Notes: generated by a model from the sequence alone, not told the origin. 41,014 bases of DNA from an uncultured Oscillospiraceae bacterium (GCA_944385475.1 CALWXJ010000030.1:1-41014), one strand, 5' to 3'. Counted from the stretch's first letter, positions 1 to 8,438 are shown. Numbers and translations are program-made.

Positions 1-205
1 AGGTCATCCCCCCGCCCCCGGGCATTCCCATGCCGGTAAGGGGCCCGGTGGACAGCGCCACCCCCGGGCCAAGGCGGCGCCGGGCCGCCTCCCTTGCAAA
101 ATCGCTCCATCCCAGGCGTCCGTCCCGAAGGGAGCCGGCCGCCCACTTCAGCGTCTCCACCTGTCCTGTGTGCAGGTTCACCACGGCACAGATAACGCTC
201 TTCAT
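1..205 (-). CDS. Aldehyde:ferredoxin oxidoreductase-like protein, N-terminal part (cut by window edge)
   Basis: Reading leftwards from an ATG at 205, 68 codons are open to the window edge. The peptide starts MKSVICAVVNLHTGQVETL and later reads VALSTGPLTGMGMPGGGG. This resembles the N-terminal domain of the AOR family, where a 'hVNLTTG' strand near the start is followed by an 'ATGPLTGTGAPG' loop that contacts the tungsto- or molybdopterin. AORs oxidise aldehydes, or reduce acids, with ferredoxin. The ATG overlaps the stop of the upstream ferredoxin gene (ATGA), so the two are translationally coupled. The two ferredoxins and the Mo/W enzyme before it fit an AOR electron-transfer operon. Only the N-terminus is visible, so the Fe-S and pterin ligands cannot be checked. 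Confidence 0.68.
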   Translation of the reverse strand, partial: MKSVICAVVNLHTGQVETLKWAAGSLRDGRLGWSDFAREAARRRLGPGVALSTGPLTGMGMPGGGGMT

Positions 206-675
206 GGCAGCCACTCCTTTCCCTCGATCTTCTGCAGGGCATAGGCCCCCCTGCGCTCCACACTGGACTGGGCCGCGTCCACAAAGGTCAGGGCCCCGGT
301 GGGGCAGACCTTCACGCACAGGGGATCCCCTCTGCACAGATCGCAGGTCATATAGGCGTCCTTCCCGCTGTCATAGACCACCGCTCCCACGGGGCAGGCC
401 ACCTCGCAGGCGGAGCAGGCGAAGCACTCGTCAAACTTCCGCACCACCAGGCCGTCCTTTTCCTTGTGGATAATGGTCTTCAAGCAGGCCTTCACGCACT
501 CGGGATCGGCACAGTGCTGGCAGTAGGTCACATACTGCAGCATGGGCCCGCCGGTGCGCCGCAGGCGGATGCGGCTTTCCCCAGGCTGCATACGGCCCCG
601 TTTTTCCAGGGCGCACAGGGCCTGGCAGGCACCGCAGCCGCTGCATTTGGCCCGGTCAATACAAATCATCTTCAT
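202..675 (-). CDS. Polyferredoxin, four [4Fe-4S] clusters (HycB/DmsB/AorA-like)
   Basis: A 157-residue cytoplasmic electron-transfer protein with no signal peptide. Four cysteine groups are visible in order: CSGCGACQALC (about residues 11-21), CQHCADPECVKAC, CFACSACEVACP and CDLCRGDPLCVKVCP. These are the four cluster-binding segments of the 16-Cys ferredoxin family that serves Mo/W oxidoreductases. The start has GAGG eight bases upstream. It lies 10 bp after a second, similar ferredoxin gene and overlaps the AOR-like gene by 4 bp, so it most likely carries electrons to or from that enzyme. Its closest functional analogue would be the small Fe-S subunit of AOR complexes. That assignment rests on gene order, not on a unique motif. 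Confidence 0.88.
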   Translation of the reverse strand: MKMICIDRAKCSGCGACQALCALEKRGRMQPGESRIRLRRTGGPMLQYVTYCQHCADPECVKACLKTIIHKEKDGLVVRKFDECFACSACEVACPVGAVVYDSGKDAYMTCDLCRGDPLCVKVCPTGALTFVDAAQSSVERRGAYALQKIEGKEWLP

Positions 676-685
676 AGGCGCCGCC

Positions 686-1231
686 TCACTTTGCCGTCTG
701 GGGCGGGTCGCATCTTCCCTGGCTCATCATCTGGGCGGCGGCACACTGGGCCCCGTAGCGGCTGCGCAGCGTGGCGGAGATCTCCTCCGTGGTTCCCACC
801 AAGATGGCCTCCGCAGGGCAGGCCCTGGCACAGGCCGGCATCTCTCCCCGGTCCAGCCGGAAGGCGCACAGGGTGCATTTTTGCATCTTTCCATCGACGC
901 CGAACTGGGGCACGCCGAAGGGGCAGCTCCAAAGGCACTCATGGCAGCCGATACACTTGCGCCGGTTCACCAGAACCACGCCGTCCTCCCGCTTGAAAAG
1001 CGCCCCGGTGGGGCAAGCCTTGACGCAGGGGGCGTCGGCGCAGTGCTGGCAGGGCACCGGTAGGAATTTCAGTTTATCCACACCGTCTTCCACCACTTCC
1101 GTCTCCGTCACCATGGTGTAGCGGGGGCCGGCGGGCAGGGCGTTTTCCAGCTTGCAGGCCGTCTCGCAGGCGCGGCAGCCCATGCAGCGTCTGGTATCCA
1201 CATACAAAGTCAGCTGTTTTGTCTTTTCCAT
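686..1231 (-). CDS. Polyferredoxin, four [4Fe-4S] clusters, partner of Mo/W oxidoreductase
   Basis: A 181-residue iron-sulfur protein of the DmsB/HycB type. The cysteine groups are CMGCRACETAC (about residues 17-27), CQHCADAPCVKACP, CIGCHECLWSCP and a last group, CTLC followed by CARACP, spaced by about ten residues. The longer last spacer and the segment before group two are typical of the electron-transfer subunits of DMSO-reductase-family enzymes. It starts 10 bp after the molybdopterin enzyme gene with GAGG at a suitable distance, so it is the most likely electron partner of that catalytic subunit. No membrane anchor subunit follows, so the complex is probably soluble. Confidence 0.9.
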   Translation of the reverse strand: MEKTKQLTLYVDTRRCMGCRACETACKLENALPAGPRYTMVTETEVVEDGVDKLKFLPVPCQHCADAPCVKACPTGALFKREDGVVLVNRRKCIGCHECLWSCPFGVPQFGVDGKMQKCTLCAFRLDRGEMPACARACPAEAILVGTTEEISATLRSRYGAQCAAAQMMSQGRCDPPQTAK

Positions 1232-1241
1232 CTTCCTCGCC

Positions 1242-3473
1242 TCACATCTTCTGGATGTCGATCAACGTGTTGAAATAGCCGCCGGTATTGCCGTCCAGCA
1301 GGGGGTGGTAGGCGTACATGATCCCGCCGGTGCTCATGATATCCCGGGGGCCGCCCACGCTGCAGGAGGTGAGCTTGTTGACGCTGCCTCCCAGCTTCAC
1401 CCACATGCCGCTGCTCATCTCTGCCACATGGGGCTTGATCCGGCGGGAGACCCGGGCCAGGATATTCACCAGCTCGCCCCGGTCGTTGAACACCCGCACC
1501 AGATCCCCGTCCTGGATCCCCCGCTCCTGGGCATCCTCGGGGTTGATGTAGATCTTGGCAGGGCCCTCGATCTCCTGGATCCAGGGCAGATTATAGTACT
1601 GGGAATGGGTGCGGAAGGCCGGGTGCTGGGAGATGACGTTGATGGGGTATTTCTTGGCCAGCTCCGGGGTCCCCGGCAGGCTCTCGTCCGGTTCCAGGAA
1701 GTGGGGCAGGGGGCAGAAGTCCCCGGGGAATTCCTTTCCCCGCTGCTCCATGGTGTTGGAGTAGAGCTCCACCTTGCCGGAGGGGGTATCGAACTTGTGG
1801 TCGGCATAGGGCACCCGGGGGCAATACTCCTCCGGCAGCCGCAGCGGGCCGTTGGGAGAGAGGGCCTTGTCCAAATCACAGTGATCCCCCACCATCATGC
1901 GGATATAATCCAGTCCCGTCCGCTCCCGGGGGAAATAGGCTTCGTAGCCCATCCGCCGACCCAGCTCCTCAAAGATCTCAATGTCCGGCACGCACTCATA
2001 GGGGGGCTGGCACACCGGCACCTGCAGCTGCAGATAGTGGTGCCAGTAAGAGGGATGCAGGCCATACTGCTCCAGGTAGTGGCACCCCGGCAGCACCAGG
2101 TCAGCGTAGTCCGTGTCGTCGGTCATGAACTGCTCGATGACCACAAAGAGGTCCAGGGATTTCACCGCCTCAATGGTATAGTCCACATTGGGCTGCTGGG
2201 AGATGAGGCCGCCCCGGTAGGCGATCACCGCCTTGATGGGGGGATCCTTGGCCTCGTGGATGGCAGTGGCAAAGGAGGCGATGTTGATCATCCGGGCGGG
2301 GGGGATGTCGGCCCCTTCCGGATTGGTGACCCGGGCGGTGTTGGCAAAGGCGTGCTCTCCCACGCTGGGGAAGCCCATGGAGTCGATGAAGTTGTAGCCG
2401 CCGTCCTCCTTGCCGATGCGGCCGCAGATGGCCGCCAGGCAGGCCAGGGCCCGCTGGGTCTGGTGACCGTTGCTGTAGCGCTGCTGGCCGTAGCCGCACT
2501 CCAGGTGGGACTTGTGGGTGGCAAACAGCTCCGCCGCCTCGATGATCTGCTCTTTGGGAATGGTGGTGACCTCCTGGGTGTACTCCGGCGTCCAGGGCTC
2601 CACCAGTTTTTTCAATTCCTCAAAGCCGTATGTATACTGATCAATGAACGCCTGGTCCTGCAGGCCCTTTTTGATGATCCAGTGCATCATGCCCAGGGCC
2701 ATGGCCCCATCGGTGCCGGGGCGGGGCCGCAGATGCAGATCCGCCTTGGAGGCAAGGCCGGTGGCATAGGGGTCCACCACGATGAGTTTGGCCCCCCGCT
2801 CCTTGGCCCGGTACAAGAAGGGATAGATATGGGGATTGGTGGCGGAGGAGTTGCGGCCCACGATCATGATGACCTCCGCCTTCTCGCACCACACATCCGG
2901 CATCATGGTGTGCTGGGTGCCCACGGTGTGGAACGAACCCGCGGCGCCGGAGAGCAGGCAGAAGCTGCCCACCAGCTTGCTGGCGCCATACAGGTTCAAA
3001 AACCGGCCCATCACCGTCTTGGCCATGTGTTCACGGTTGCCGGAGTAACAATACTCGCTCAATGCCTCCGGACCATATTGCTCCCGGATCTTGGTGAGCT
3101 TTTCCACCATGAAGTCCATGGCCTCATCCCAGGTGATGCGCTTGAATTTGCCCTCTCCCCGCTCTCCAACCCGCAGCAGGGGATACTTCACCCGGTCGGG
3201 GCTGTTGATCTTGGCCACGTTGGCAAACCCCTTGAGGCACAGGTGCCCCCGGGTAATGGGGTGGTCCGGATCGCCTTCGATCTTGATGACCTTTTCATCT
3301 TTCACATACACCCGCTCGCCGCAGGTGTCATAGCAGTTATGCGGGCAGGAGGTCTTCACCACCCGATCGGCGATGACCACTTTGCCGCCCAGGGTCACCG
3401 GGACGTTGCGCTCCACGGCGAAACGGTCCAGGTCTTCGTGTTTTCTCCAGGGAACGGGATTCATTGCTTCCAT
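1242..3473 (-). CDS. Molybdopterin oxidoreductase, DMSO-reductase family catalytic subunit
   Basis: A 743-residue protein. Near the N-terminus CPHNCYDTC (about residues 43-51) and a fourth Cys about 28 residues later (RGHLCLKG) bind one [4Fe-4S] cluster. Pterin-binding segments follow, with IVGRNSSATNPHIYPF and a C-terminal Mo-dinucleotide binding domain (PEDAQERGIQDGDLVRVFND). There is no twin-arginine signal, so the enzyme is cytoplasmic. The substrate cannot be read from the sequence. The CPHNCYDTC subgroup includes many unassigned clostridial reductases. The ATG at 3473 is preferred over an upstream TTG at 3491 because GAGG lies 10 bases before it. It sits 23 bp after the lipoyl-dehydrogenase gene and is followed by its ferredoxins. 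Confidence 0.9.
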   Translation of the reverse strand: MEAMNPVPWRKHEDLDRFAVERNVPVTLGGKVVIADRVVKTSCPHNCYDTCGERVYVKDEKVIKIEGDPDHPITRGHLCLKGFANVAKINSPDRVKYPLLRVGERGEGKFKRITWDEAMDFMVEKLTKIREQYGPEALSEYCYSGNREHMAKTVMGRFLNLYGASKLVGSFCLLSGAAGSFHTVGTQHTMMPDVWCEKAEVIMIVGRNSSATNPHIYPFLYRAKERGAKLIVVDPYATGLASKADLHLRPRPGTDGAMALGMMHWIIKKGLQDQAFIDQYTYGFEELKKLVEPWTPEYTQEVTTIPKEQIIEAAELFATHKSHLECGYGQQRYSNGHQTQRALACLAAICGRIGKEDGGYNFIDSMGFPSVGEHAFANTARVTNPEGADIPPARMINIASFATAIHEAKDPPIKAVIAYRGGLISQQPNVDYTIEAVKSLDLFVVIEQFMTDDTDYADLVLPGCHYLEQYGLHPSYWHHYLQLQVPVCQPPYECVPDIEIFEELGRRMGYEAYFPRERTGLDYIRMMVGDHCDLDKALSPNGPLRLPEEYCPRVPYADHKFDTPSGKVELYSNTMEQRGKEFPGDFCPLPHFLEPDESLPGTPELAKKYPINVISQHPAFRTHSQYYNLPWIQEIEGPAKIYINPEDAQERGIQDGDLVRVFNDRGELVNILARVSRRIKPHVAEMSSGMWVKLGGSVNKLTSCSVGGPRDIMSTGGIMYAYHPLLDGNTGGYFNTLIDIQKM

Positions 3474-3496
3474 CGTACACGCGCCTCGCAATCTTT

Positions 3497-5410
3497 TCAG
3501 TCTTTATGGATGTGAATGGGAGTACCATCCGCCGCCAGGGCTGCCTCCCGCACGGATTCAGCCACCGTGGGATGGGCATGGATGGTGTTGATGATATCTT
3601 TGACCGTGGCCTTCATATGCATGGCCAGTGCCGCCTCCGCGATGAGGTCCGTGGCATGGGCTCCCAGGATGTGGACCCCCAGTACCCGGCCGCTGGCCTT
3701 GTCGGCGATGATCTTCACCATGCCCTCAGGGCTGTCCATGATCAGCGCCTTGCCGTTGGCCACCATGGGGAAGCGGCCGATCTCCAGGGGCCGCCCGGTC
3801 TTCTCCGCCTGTTCCTCCGTCAGTCCCACGCCGGCAAAGTCCGGGAAGAGGTATACGCAGGAGGGGGTGGCGCTGCCGTCAAAGGTCTCGTGGCCGCCCA
3901 TGGCGTTTTTCGCCGCCACCTCGCCCATCATGGAGGCAGTGTGGGCCAGCATCAGCTTGCCGTTGCAATCTCCGATGGCATAAATGCCCGGGACGCTGGT
4001 GGCCATGGCGTCGTTTACCACCACCCGGCCCTTCTCGCACTTCACGCCGATCTCCTCCAGCCCCAGGCCGTCACAGTAAGAGCGGCGGCCAACGGCCACC
4101 AGGATCTTCTCCGCGGGGAATTCCACGGGGTTGCCGTCTTTGTCCTCGCCCCGGACAATGCTCATCCCCTGGCCTTTTTCAATGGCCGTCACCTTGGTCT
4201 CCATGGAGAAGCGAATGCCCTGCTGCTCCATATAGCCCTTGGCCATCTCCGTCAGCTCCCCATCCATGGTGGGCAGCAGACGAGGCATCATCTCCACGAT
4301 GGTGACCTCCGTTCCGAAGCGGGCATAGGCGCATGCCAGCTCCACCCCGATGACGCCGCCGCCGATGAGGACCATGGACTTGGGCAGGGCGGAGAGCTCC
4401 AGTGCTCCGGTGGAGTCCACACAATCCGCATTTCCCGCAATGCCGGGAATGGGCGGCATCACCGGCACAGAGCCGGTGGCCACAATGAAGCGGTCCGCCG
4501 TCAGCTCCTGACGCGTCTTGCCCTGGGTCACCTCGATCCTCTCCAGGGAGAGGAAACGGGCCGTGCCCGGCACCACCTCTACCCCTGCCATGGCCAGCAG
4601 GCCCTCCACGCCGTCACACAGCGTCTTGGACACCCGCATTCTGTTCTTTTGCACCTGCTCCCAGTCCAGCCTGGCACCTTCCACCGTCACGCCGGCCTGG
4701 GCGCCATGGGTGGCCTGGTAATACAGCTCCGCGCTGTGGAGCAGCGCTTTTGTGGGGATACATCCCACATTCAAGCAGGTGCCTCCCACCTTTTTCTTCT
4801 CTACCAGCGTCACCTTGGCCCCCAGCTGGGCCGCCCGCAGGGCTGCCACATACCCGCCGGGGCCGCCGCCGATGACGATGATGGAGCACGCCTTCTTCTC
4901 TGCTGCCGCCACGGTGCCGCTGCCGGAGAGCACCGCCACCACCGTTCCGGCAGGGGCCTTTTCCCCGGCAGGGGCCAGGATCTCCTTCACTGTGCCGGCA
5001 CAGGGGCTGGTGATGTTTTGCACCAGCTTTCCCGCGGCCATGCTGAAGAGCATGTCTCCGGGGGCGACGGCGTCCCCCACCGCCCGGAACCACTTTTTCA
5101 CAGTGCCCTCAGCGGCGCTGCCCACCTTGGGCATGGAGATCTCCACATCGGCGTCCTCTCCCCCGGCGGACTGGGTTGCCTCCAGGGTGGCCACCGGCGT
5201 CAGGCAGGGGACCTTCTCCCCCTCCTTTACCAGGATCTCCTCCAGCACACCGGCTGACTCCGCCGTGACTGTTTTCACCAACTTCCCTACCGCCACGGTA
5301 AACAGGGAGTCGCCGGCAGCCACGGTATCTCCGGGTTTTTTCAGCCACTTTTTGATAGCTCCCTCCGTCATGTCCGCCTTTACCTTAGGCATTAGAATGG
5401 TCTCTTTCAT
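3497..5410 (-). CDS. lpdA: Dihydrolipoyl dehydrogenase with two N-terminal lipoyl domains
   Basis: A 637-residue fusion. Residues 1-80 and about 89-165 are two biotinyl-lipoyl domains, and residues from about 183 on are a complete FAD/NAD disulfide oxidoreductase. Visible motifs are the FAD site VIGGGPGGYVAALRAAQLG, the redox pair in GGTCLNVGCIPTKAL, the NAD site VLIGGGVIGVELACAYA and the C-terminal HPTVAE catalytic dyad. The lipoyl lysines (K43 and K128) align with the usual one, but the normal E-T-D-K-A turn reads A-V-G-K-L and A-A-G-K-L. Typical Lpd proteins have no lipoyl domain or one, and no E1/E2 gene is nearby. The ATG at 5410 (AGGGGG upstream) is preferred over 5437. It overlaps lplA by 26 bp. 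Confidence 0.93.
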   Translation of the reverse strand: MKETILMPKVKADMTEGAIKKWLKKPGDTVAAGDSLFTVAVGKLVKTVTAESAGVLEEILVKEGEKVPCLTPVATLEATQSAGGEDADVEISMPKVGSAAEGTVKKWFRAVGDAVAPGDMLFSMAAGKLVQNITSPCAGTVKEILAPAGEKAPAGTVVAVLSGSGTVAAAEKKACSIIVIGGGPGGYVAALRAAQLGAKVTLVEKKKVGGTCLNVGCIPTKALLHSAELYYQATHGAQAGVTVEGARLDWEQVQKNRMRVSKTLCDGVEGLLAMAGVEVVPGTARFLSLERIEVTQGKTRQELTADRFIVATGSVPVMPPIPGIAGNADCVDSTGALELSALPKSMVLIGGGVIGVELACAYARFGTEVTIVEMMPRLLPTMDGELTEMAKGYMEQQGIRFSMETKVTAIEKGQGMSIVRGEDKDGNPVEFPAEKILVAVGRRSYCDGLGLEEIGVKCEKGRVVVNDAMATSVPGIYAIGDCNGKLMLAHTASMMGEVAAKNAMGGHETFDGSATPSCVYLFPDFAGVGLTEEQAEKTGRPLEIGRFPMVANGKALIMDSPEGMVKIIADKASGRVLGVHILGAHATDLIAEAALAMHMKATVKDIINTIHAHPTVAESVREAALAADGTPIHIHKD

Positions 5411-6455
5411 CTTCCTTGTCCCCCTCTGCATCGTCACTTGTTTTCAAGATTGCTTGCCTTCCTCGGTCCCAACCGTCTAACAGACAGCGGATCACATCCT
5501 CTGTCTGGATCGTTCCAAAGTAATACGCCATGGAAAACGGCGCCAGGGCCCCCCGCAGGTCCTCCTGCCGGAGGGGGCATCCCCGCAGGGCCTGCTCCAC
5601 CTCCGCCACCGGCAGGAGAGATAAAAAGTCCCCCCGGAAGGAGACGGCGCAGATCCGCCCATCCTCCACGGACAGCCCCGTCTCCAGGGTCCCGCCGGGA
5701 AAGCGATGGCGGTCCCGGTAGGCAAACTGAGGCGACTGTCCGTAGGTCCACTCCCAGCTGCGGTATTTCTCCTCCGCCAGGCGGCGGATCTCCCGCCGCG
5801 CCCCGGGATCCAGGACAATTTTTTGCCCTTCCGGGGCCACTGCCCGGGCCAGATAATCCCGGAACTGCAAAATCCCCATTCTGCGCCCCGGCGGCAAAAG
5901 AGGCGCGAGATTGGTCATCCGGCTGCTTACGGATTTGGTGCTCTTGGACACAAATTTCTCCGGGGCGGGGCGCAAAGCTTGCTCCGCGGCCTCCAAGTCG
6001 GCGGAAAACAGCAGTGTCCCGTGATGGAGCAGCCGCCCGCCCTCTATCACCTGGGCACAGCCGGAGATCTTCCGCCCCCTCACCACGATGTCGTTGCGGC
6101 CGCTGTCCTCCGCTGGAACCCCAAGGGCCCGCAGCGCCTGAATCACCGGGCGGGTGAAGGCCTCGATGCGCAGCTCCTCCGGGGCGGCGGCATCCAGGAT
6201 CAGCGAATAATTCAAATTCCCAAGGTCGTGATAGACGCACCCGCCTCCGGTATTGCGCCGCACCACCTGGATCTTCTCCCGCTCTACATAGGCGCTGTGG
6301 ATCTCCTCCAGGGTATTTTGATAACGCCCCACCACCACGGTGGGCCGGTTGCGCCACAGCATCAGCACGCTTCCCTGGCGCAAGTGGTGCAGGGCATACT
6401 CCTCTGCCGCGAGATTCCGGCAGGGGTCTGTCCCCGACAGGATCAGCAGATCCAT
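5385..6455 (-). CDS. lplA: Lipoate-protein ligase A
   Basis: A 356-residue LplA with both the large catalytic domain and the C-terminal accessory domain. It attaches lipoate to a target lysine through lipoyl-AMP. The signature RRNTGGGCVYHDLGNLNYS (about residues 65-83) matches the RRxSGGGxVYHDxGNxN lipoate and ATP-binding loop. The start ATG has GAGGGGG seven bases upstream. The gene overlaps lpdA, whose two lipoyl domains carry an unusual lysine turn, so this ligase is probably dedicated to them. A terminator-like hairpin lies 17 bp before the start codon and may attenuate expression. The alternative, an octanoyltransferase of the LipM type, is less likely given the C-terminal domain. Confidence 0.93.
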   Translation of the reverse strand: MDLLILSGTDPCRNLAAEEYALHHLRQGSVLMLWRNRPTVVVGRYQNTLEEIHSAYVEREKIQVVRRNTGGGCVYHDLGNLNYSLILDAAAPEELRIEAFTRPVIQALRALGVPAEDSGRNDIVVRGRKISGCAQVIEGGRLLHHGTLLFSADLEAAEQALRPAPEKFVSKSTKSVSSRMTNLAPLLPPGRRMGILQFRDYLARAVAPEGQKIVLDPGARREIRRLAEEKYRSWEWTYGQSPQFAYRDRHRFPGGTLETGLSVEDGRICAVSFRGDFLSLLPVAEVEQALRGCPLRQEDLRGALAPFSMAYYFGTIQTEDVIRCLLDGWDRGRQAILKTSDDAEGDKEDERDHSNA

Positions 6456-6471
6456 AGCCGCCCCCTCTCAG

Positions 6472-6513
6472 AAAATGCGGCGGGTGTCTGTTTTCAACAC
6501 GCCGCCGCATTTT
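6472..6513 (-). terminator. Intrinsic terminator or attenuator between the AhpD-like gene and lplA
   Basis: On the minus strand a GC-rich stem of about 12 bp (with one unpaired C) closes a short loop and ends in TTTT. It ends 17 bp before the lplA start codon, which leaves no room for a promoter in between. Transcription of lplA must therefore read through this hairpin or start inside it. Confidence 0.72.
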
Positions 6514-6578
6514 CACGCTACTAATATGCCAAAGGCCCCGGTCTTCCGGCCCCTTGAAACAGGGCCGGCCAAACCGTT

Positions 6579-6929
6579 TTAGTCAAAATCATGCTCGAAC
6601 TCGTTGGCCGCGTCCACAAGATAGGTGGAGGTATAGGCCAGGGTGGGGCCGCCGCCGAAGGTCAGGGACACCATGGCAGCCTCCATGATCTCCTGCTTGG
6701 TGGCACCGGCTTCATAGGCTTTGTATACATGATAGACGATGCAGAAGGGGCAGCGGTTATAGGCGCCAATGGCCACGCTGATCAGCTCCTTGGTCTTGGG
6801 GTCCAGGACCCGGGGCTCATAGACGCCGCCCATAAAGCCCATAAAGGCGTTTACATCCGCTTCGTTGGTGACGGAGACGTTGCCGATCCCGTTCATAAAA
6901 TCATTGAGAATCTTTCTGACATCCTGCAT
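6579..6929 (-). CDS. AhpD-like carboxymuconolactone decarboxylase family protein (CxxC)
   Basis: A 116-residue all-helical protein of the CMD/AhpD family. E48, C60, C63 and H67 (in NRCPFCIVYH) reproduce the Glu-x11-Cys-x2-Cys-x3-His proton-relay and redox set of AhpD. It is therefore expected to be a dithiol-disulfide protein rather than a true decarboxylase. In mycobacteria AhpD is reduced by a lipoylated E2 protein and Lpd. Here a lipoyl-Lpd fusion and a lipoate ligase lie just downstream, which suggests the same chemistry. No AhpC gene is present in the window. The ATG at 6929 has AAGGAGG eight bases upstream, so longer in-frame starts (to 7016) are unlikely. Confidence 0.87.
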   Translation of the reverse strand: MQDVRKILNDFMNGIGNVSVTNEADVNAFMGFMGGVYEPRVLDPKTKELISVAIGAYNRCPFCIVYHVYKAYEAGATKQEIMEAAMVSLTFGGGPTLAYTSTYLVDAANEFEHDFD

Positions 6930-7076
6930 GGATAGTTCCTCCTTTATTTGTTTGGGGCAGGGGTGTTCTCCCTGAAGATCGTTCATTCGGGCGGCGGACG
7001 GCCCGGGGAGGTTCATTCCGCGGACCGCCCGCCAAAGAGAAGGATCGCTTGGTACTTGTGCCGGAGGGCAGGTCGC

Positions 7077-8438
7077 TTACTTGGAAGCGTTCTCCTTGCC
7101 CACCATGCTCTGAGGCATCCAGTGCTCGAAGTTCCAGGGGTCTTTCTTGATGACGCCGTCAGCAAAGGGAATAAAGATGGAGGCGATGCCGAACACAGCC
7201 AGCAGGGCCTGATACCACAGGCAGGGAATCACCTGAAGGGCGGTGACGCCGCCGGCGGTGAGGGAGCCCACCATCAGGATCTGCGCGCCGTAAGGGATGG
7301 CGCCCTGCATCACGCAGGCGAACATATCCAGCAAAGAGGCGCTGCGGCGGGGATCCACCTTATACTCCTCGCAGATACCCCGGGCAATGGGGCCGTCCAC
7401 GATGATGGAGACGGTGTTGTTGGCAATGGACATATCGGTGAGGCACACCATGGCGGCAATGCCCACTTCCGCGGACTTGGGCCCCTTGATGAACAGCTGC
7501 ACCTTTTCCAGCAGCCAGTGGATACCGCCGTTGACCTTCACCAGTTCCGCAAGGCCGCCGATGAAAATGGAGGTCAGGAACACTTCCATCATGCCCAGCA
7601 TGCCGTTGTAGATCGCCTGGGCAAAGGTGAGGAAGGTCATGCCGGACATGGCCATGCCGATCACGCCGGAGAACACCACACCGATGGTCAGGACCACAAA
7701 CACGTTCACGCCGATCAGGGCCAAAACGATAACGGAGAGATAGGGCAGGATCTTGATAACATTGTAAGTACCCACCTCAATGGCGGCAGTGCCGCTGCTC
7801 CGTCCGAAGACCAGCAGCAGTACGAAGGTGATGATGGCGGCAGGCAGAGCGATGGTCAGGTTCATTCTGAACTTATCCCGCATCTCGCAGCCCTGGCTGC
7901 GGGTGGCGGCGATGGTGGTGTCAGAGATGAAAGACAGGTTGTCGCCGAACATGCACCCGCCGATGATGGCGCCCATCATCAAAGGCATGCTCAGGCCGGT
8001 GGCCTCCACCACGCCGATGCCGATGGGAGCCAGGGCAGAGAGCGTGCCCATGGATGTACCGGTGGCCAGGGACATGAAGCAGGCGATGACAAACAGTCCC
8101 GCGGTGACCACGCTGGCCGGCAGGAAGGACAGTCCCAGATTCACCACGGAATCTACGCCGCCCATCTCCTGGGAGACGGTGGAGAACGCGCCTGCCAGCA
8201 GGTAGATCATGCACATGATCACGATGTCTTCGTTGCCCACGCCCTTTGCAAAGGTGGTGAACTTTTCCGCCACCGTGCCCTTGAACATCAAGAACGCAAC
8301 GATGATGCCGATGGCGCAGGCGGTGGGAGCAGGGAAGGCATAGAAGTCACCGGTGATAATACCGGAGCCGATGAAGATGATGATAAATAGTAAAAAGGGA
8401 AATAGTGCCAAGGCGCTTACTTTTTGGTTTTCTTTCAT
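7077..8438 (-). CDS. nhaC: NhaC-family Na+/H+ antiporter or sodium-coupled amino-acid transporter
   Basis: A 453-residue membrane protein with about 11-12 hydrophobic helices. The family core is clear: SLATGTSMGTLSALAPIG, then a GAIIGGCMFGDNLSFISDTT segment with the acidic and Ser/Thr residues typical of the ion site. NhaC members include proton-driven Na+ exporters and amino-acid carriers such as MetT. Its neighbour upstream is a Cys/Met PLP enzyme, so import of methionine or a related amino acid is plausible, though this is inference. The ATG at 8438 has GGGAGG upstream and is preferred to 8459. A long gap precedes it, and 147 bp with a GC-rich hairpin but no clear T-run separates it from the AhpD-like gene. 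Confidence 0.88.
   Translation of the reverse strand: MKENQKVSALALFPFLLFIIIFIGSGIITGDFYAFPAPTACAIGIIVAFLMFKGTVAEKFTTFAKGVGNEDIVIMCMIYLLAGAFSTVSQEMGGVDSVVNLGLSFLPASVVTAGLFVIACFMSLATGTSMGTLSALAPIGIGVVEATGLSMPLMMGAIIGGCMFGDNLSFISDTTIAATRSQGCEMRDKFRMNLTIALPAAIITFVLLLVFGRSSGTAAIEVGTYNVIKILPYLSVIVLALIGVNVFVVLTIGVVFSGVIGMAMSGMTFLTFAQAIYNGMLGMMEVFLTSIFIGGLAELVKVNGGIHWLLEKVQLFIKGPKSAEVGIAAMVCLTDMSIANNTVSIIVDGPIARGICEEYKVDPRRSASLLDMFACVMQGAIPYGAQILMVGSLTAGGVTALQVIPCLWYQALLAVFGIASIFIPFADGVIKKDPWNFEHWMPQSMVGKENASK

Noticed and set aside
1152-3515. Long plus-strand open frame (787 codons)
   Set aside because: It is antisense to the molybdopterin oxidoreductase gene, has no family signature and repeats His/Gly/Leu-rich shadow composition. 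The minus-strand gene explains the openness through its GC-rich codons.
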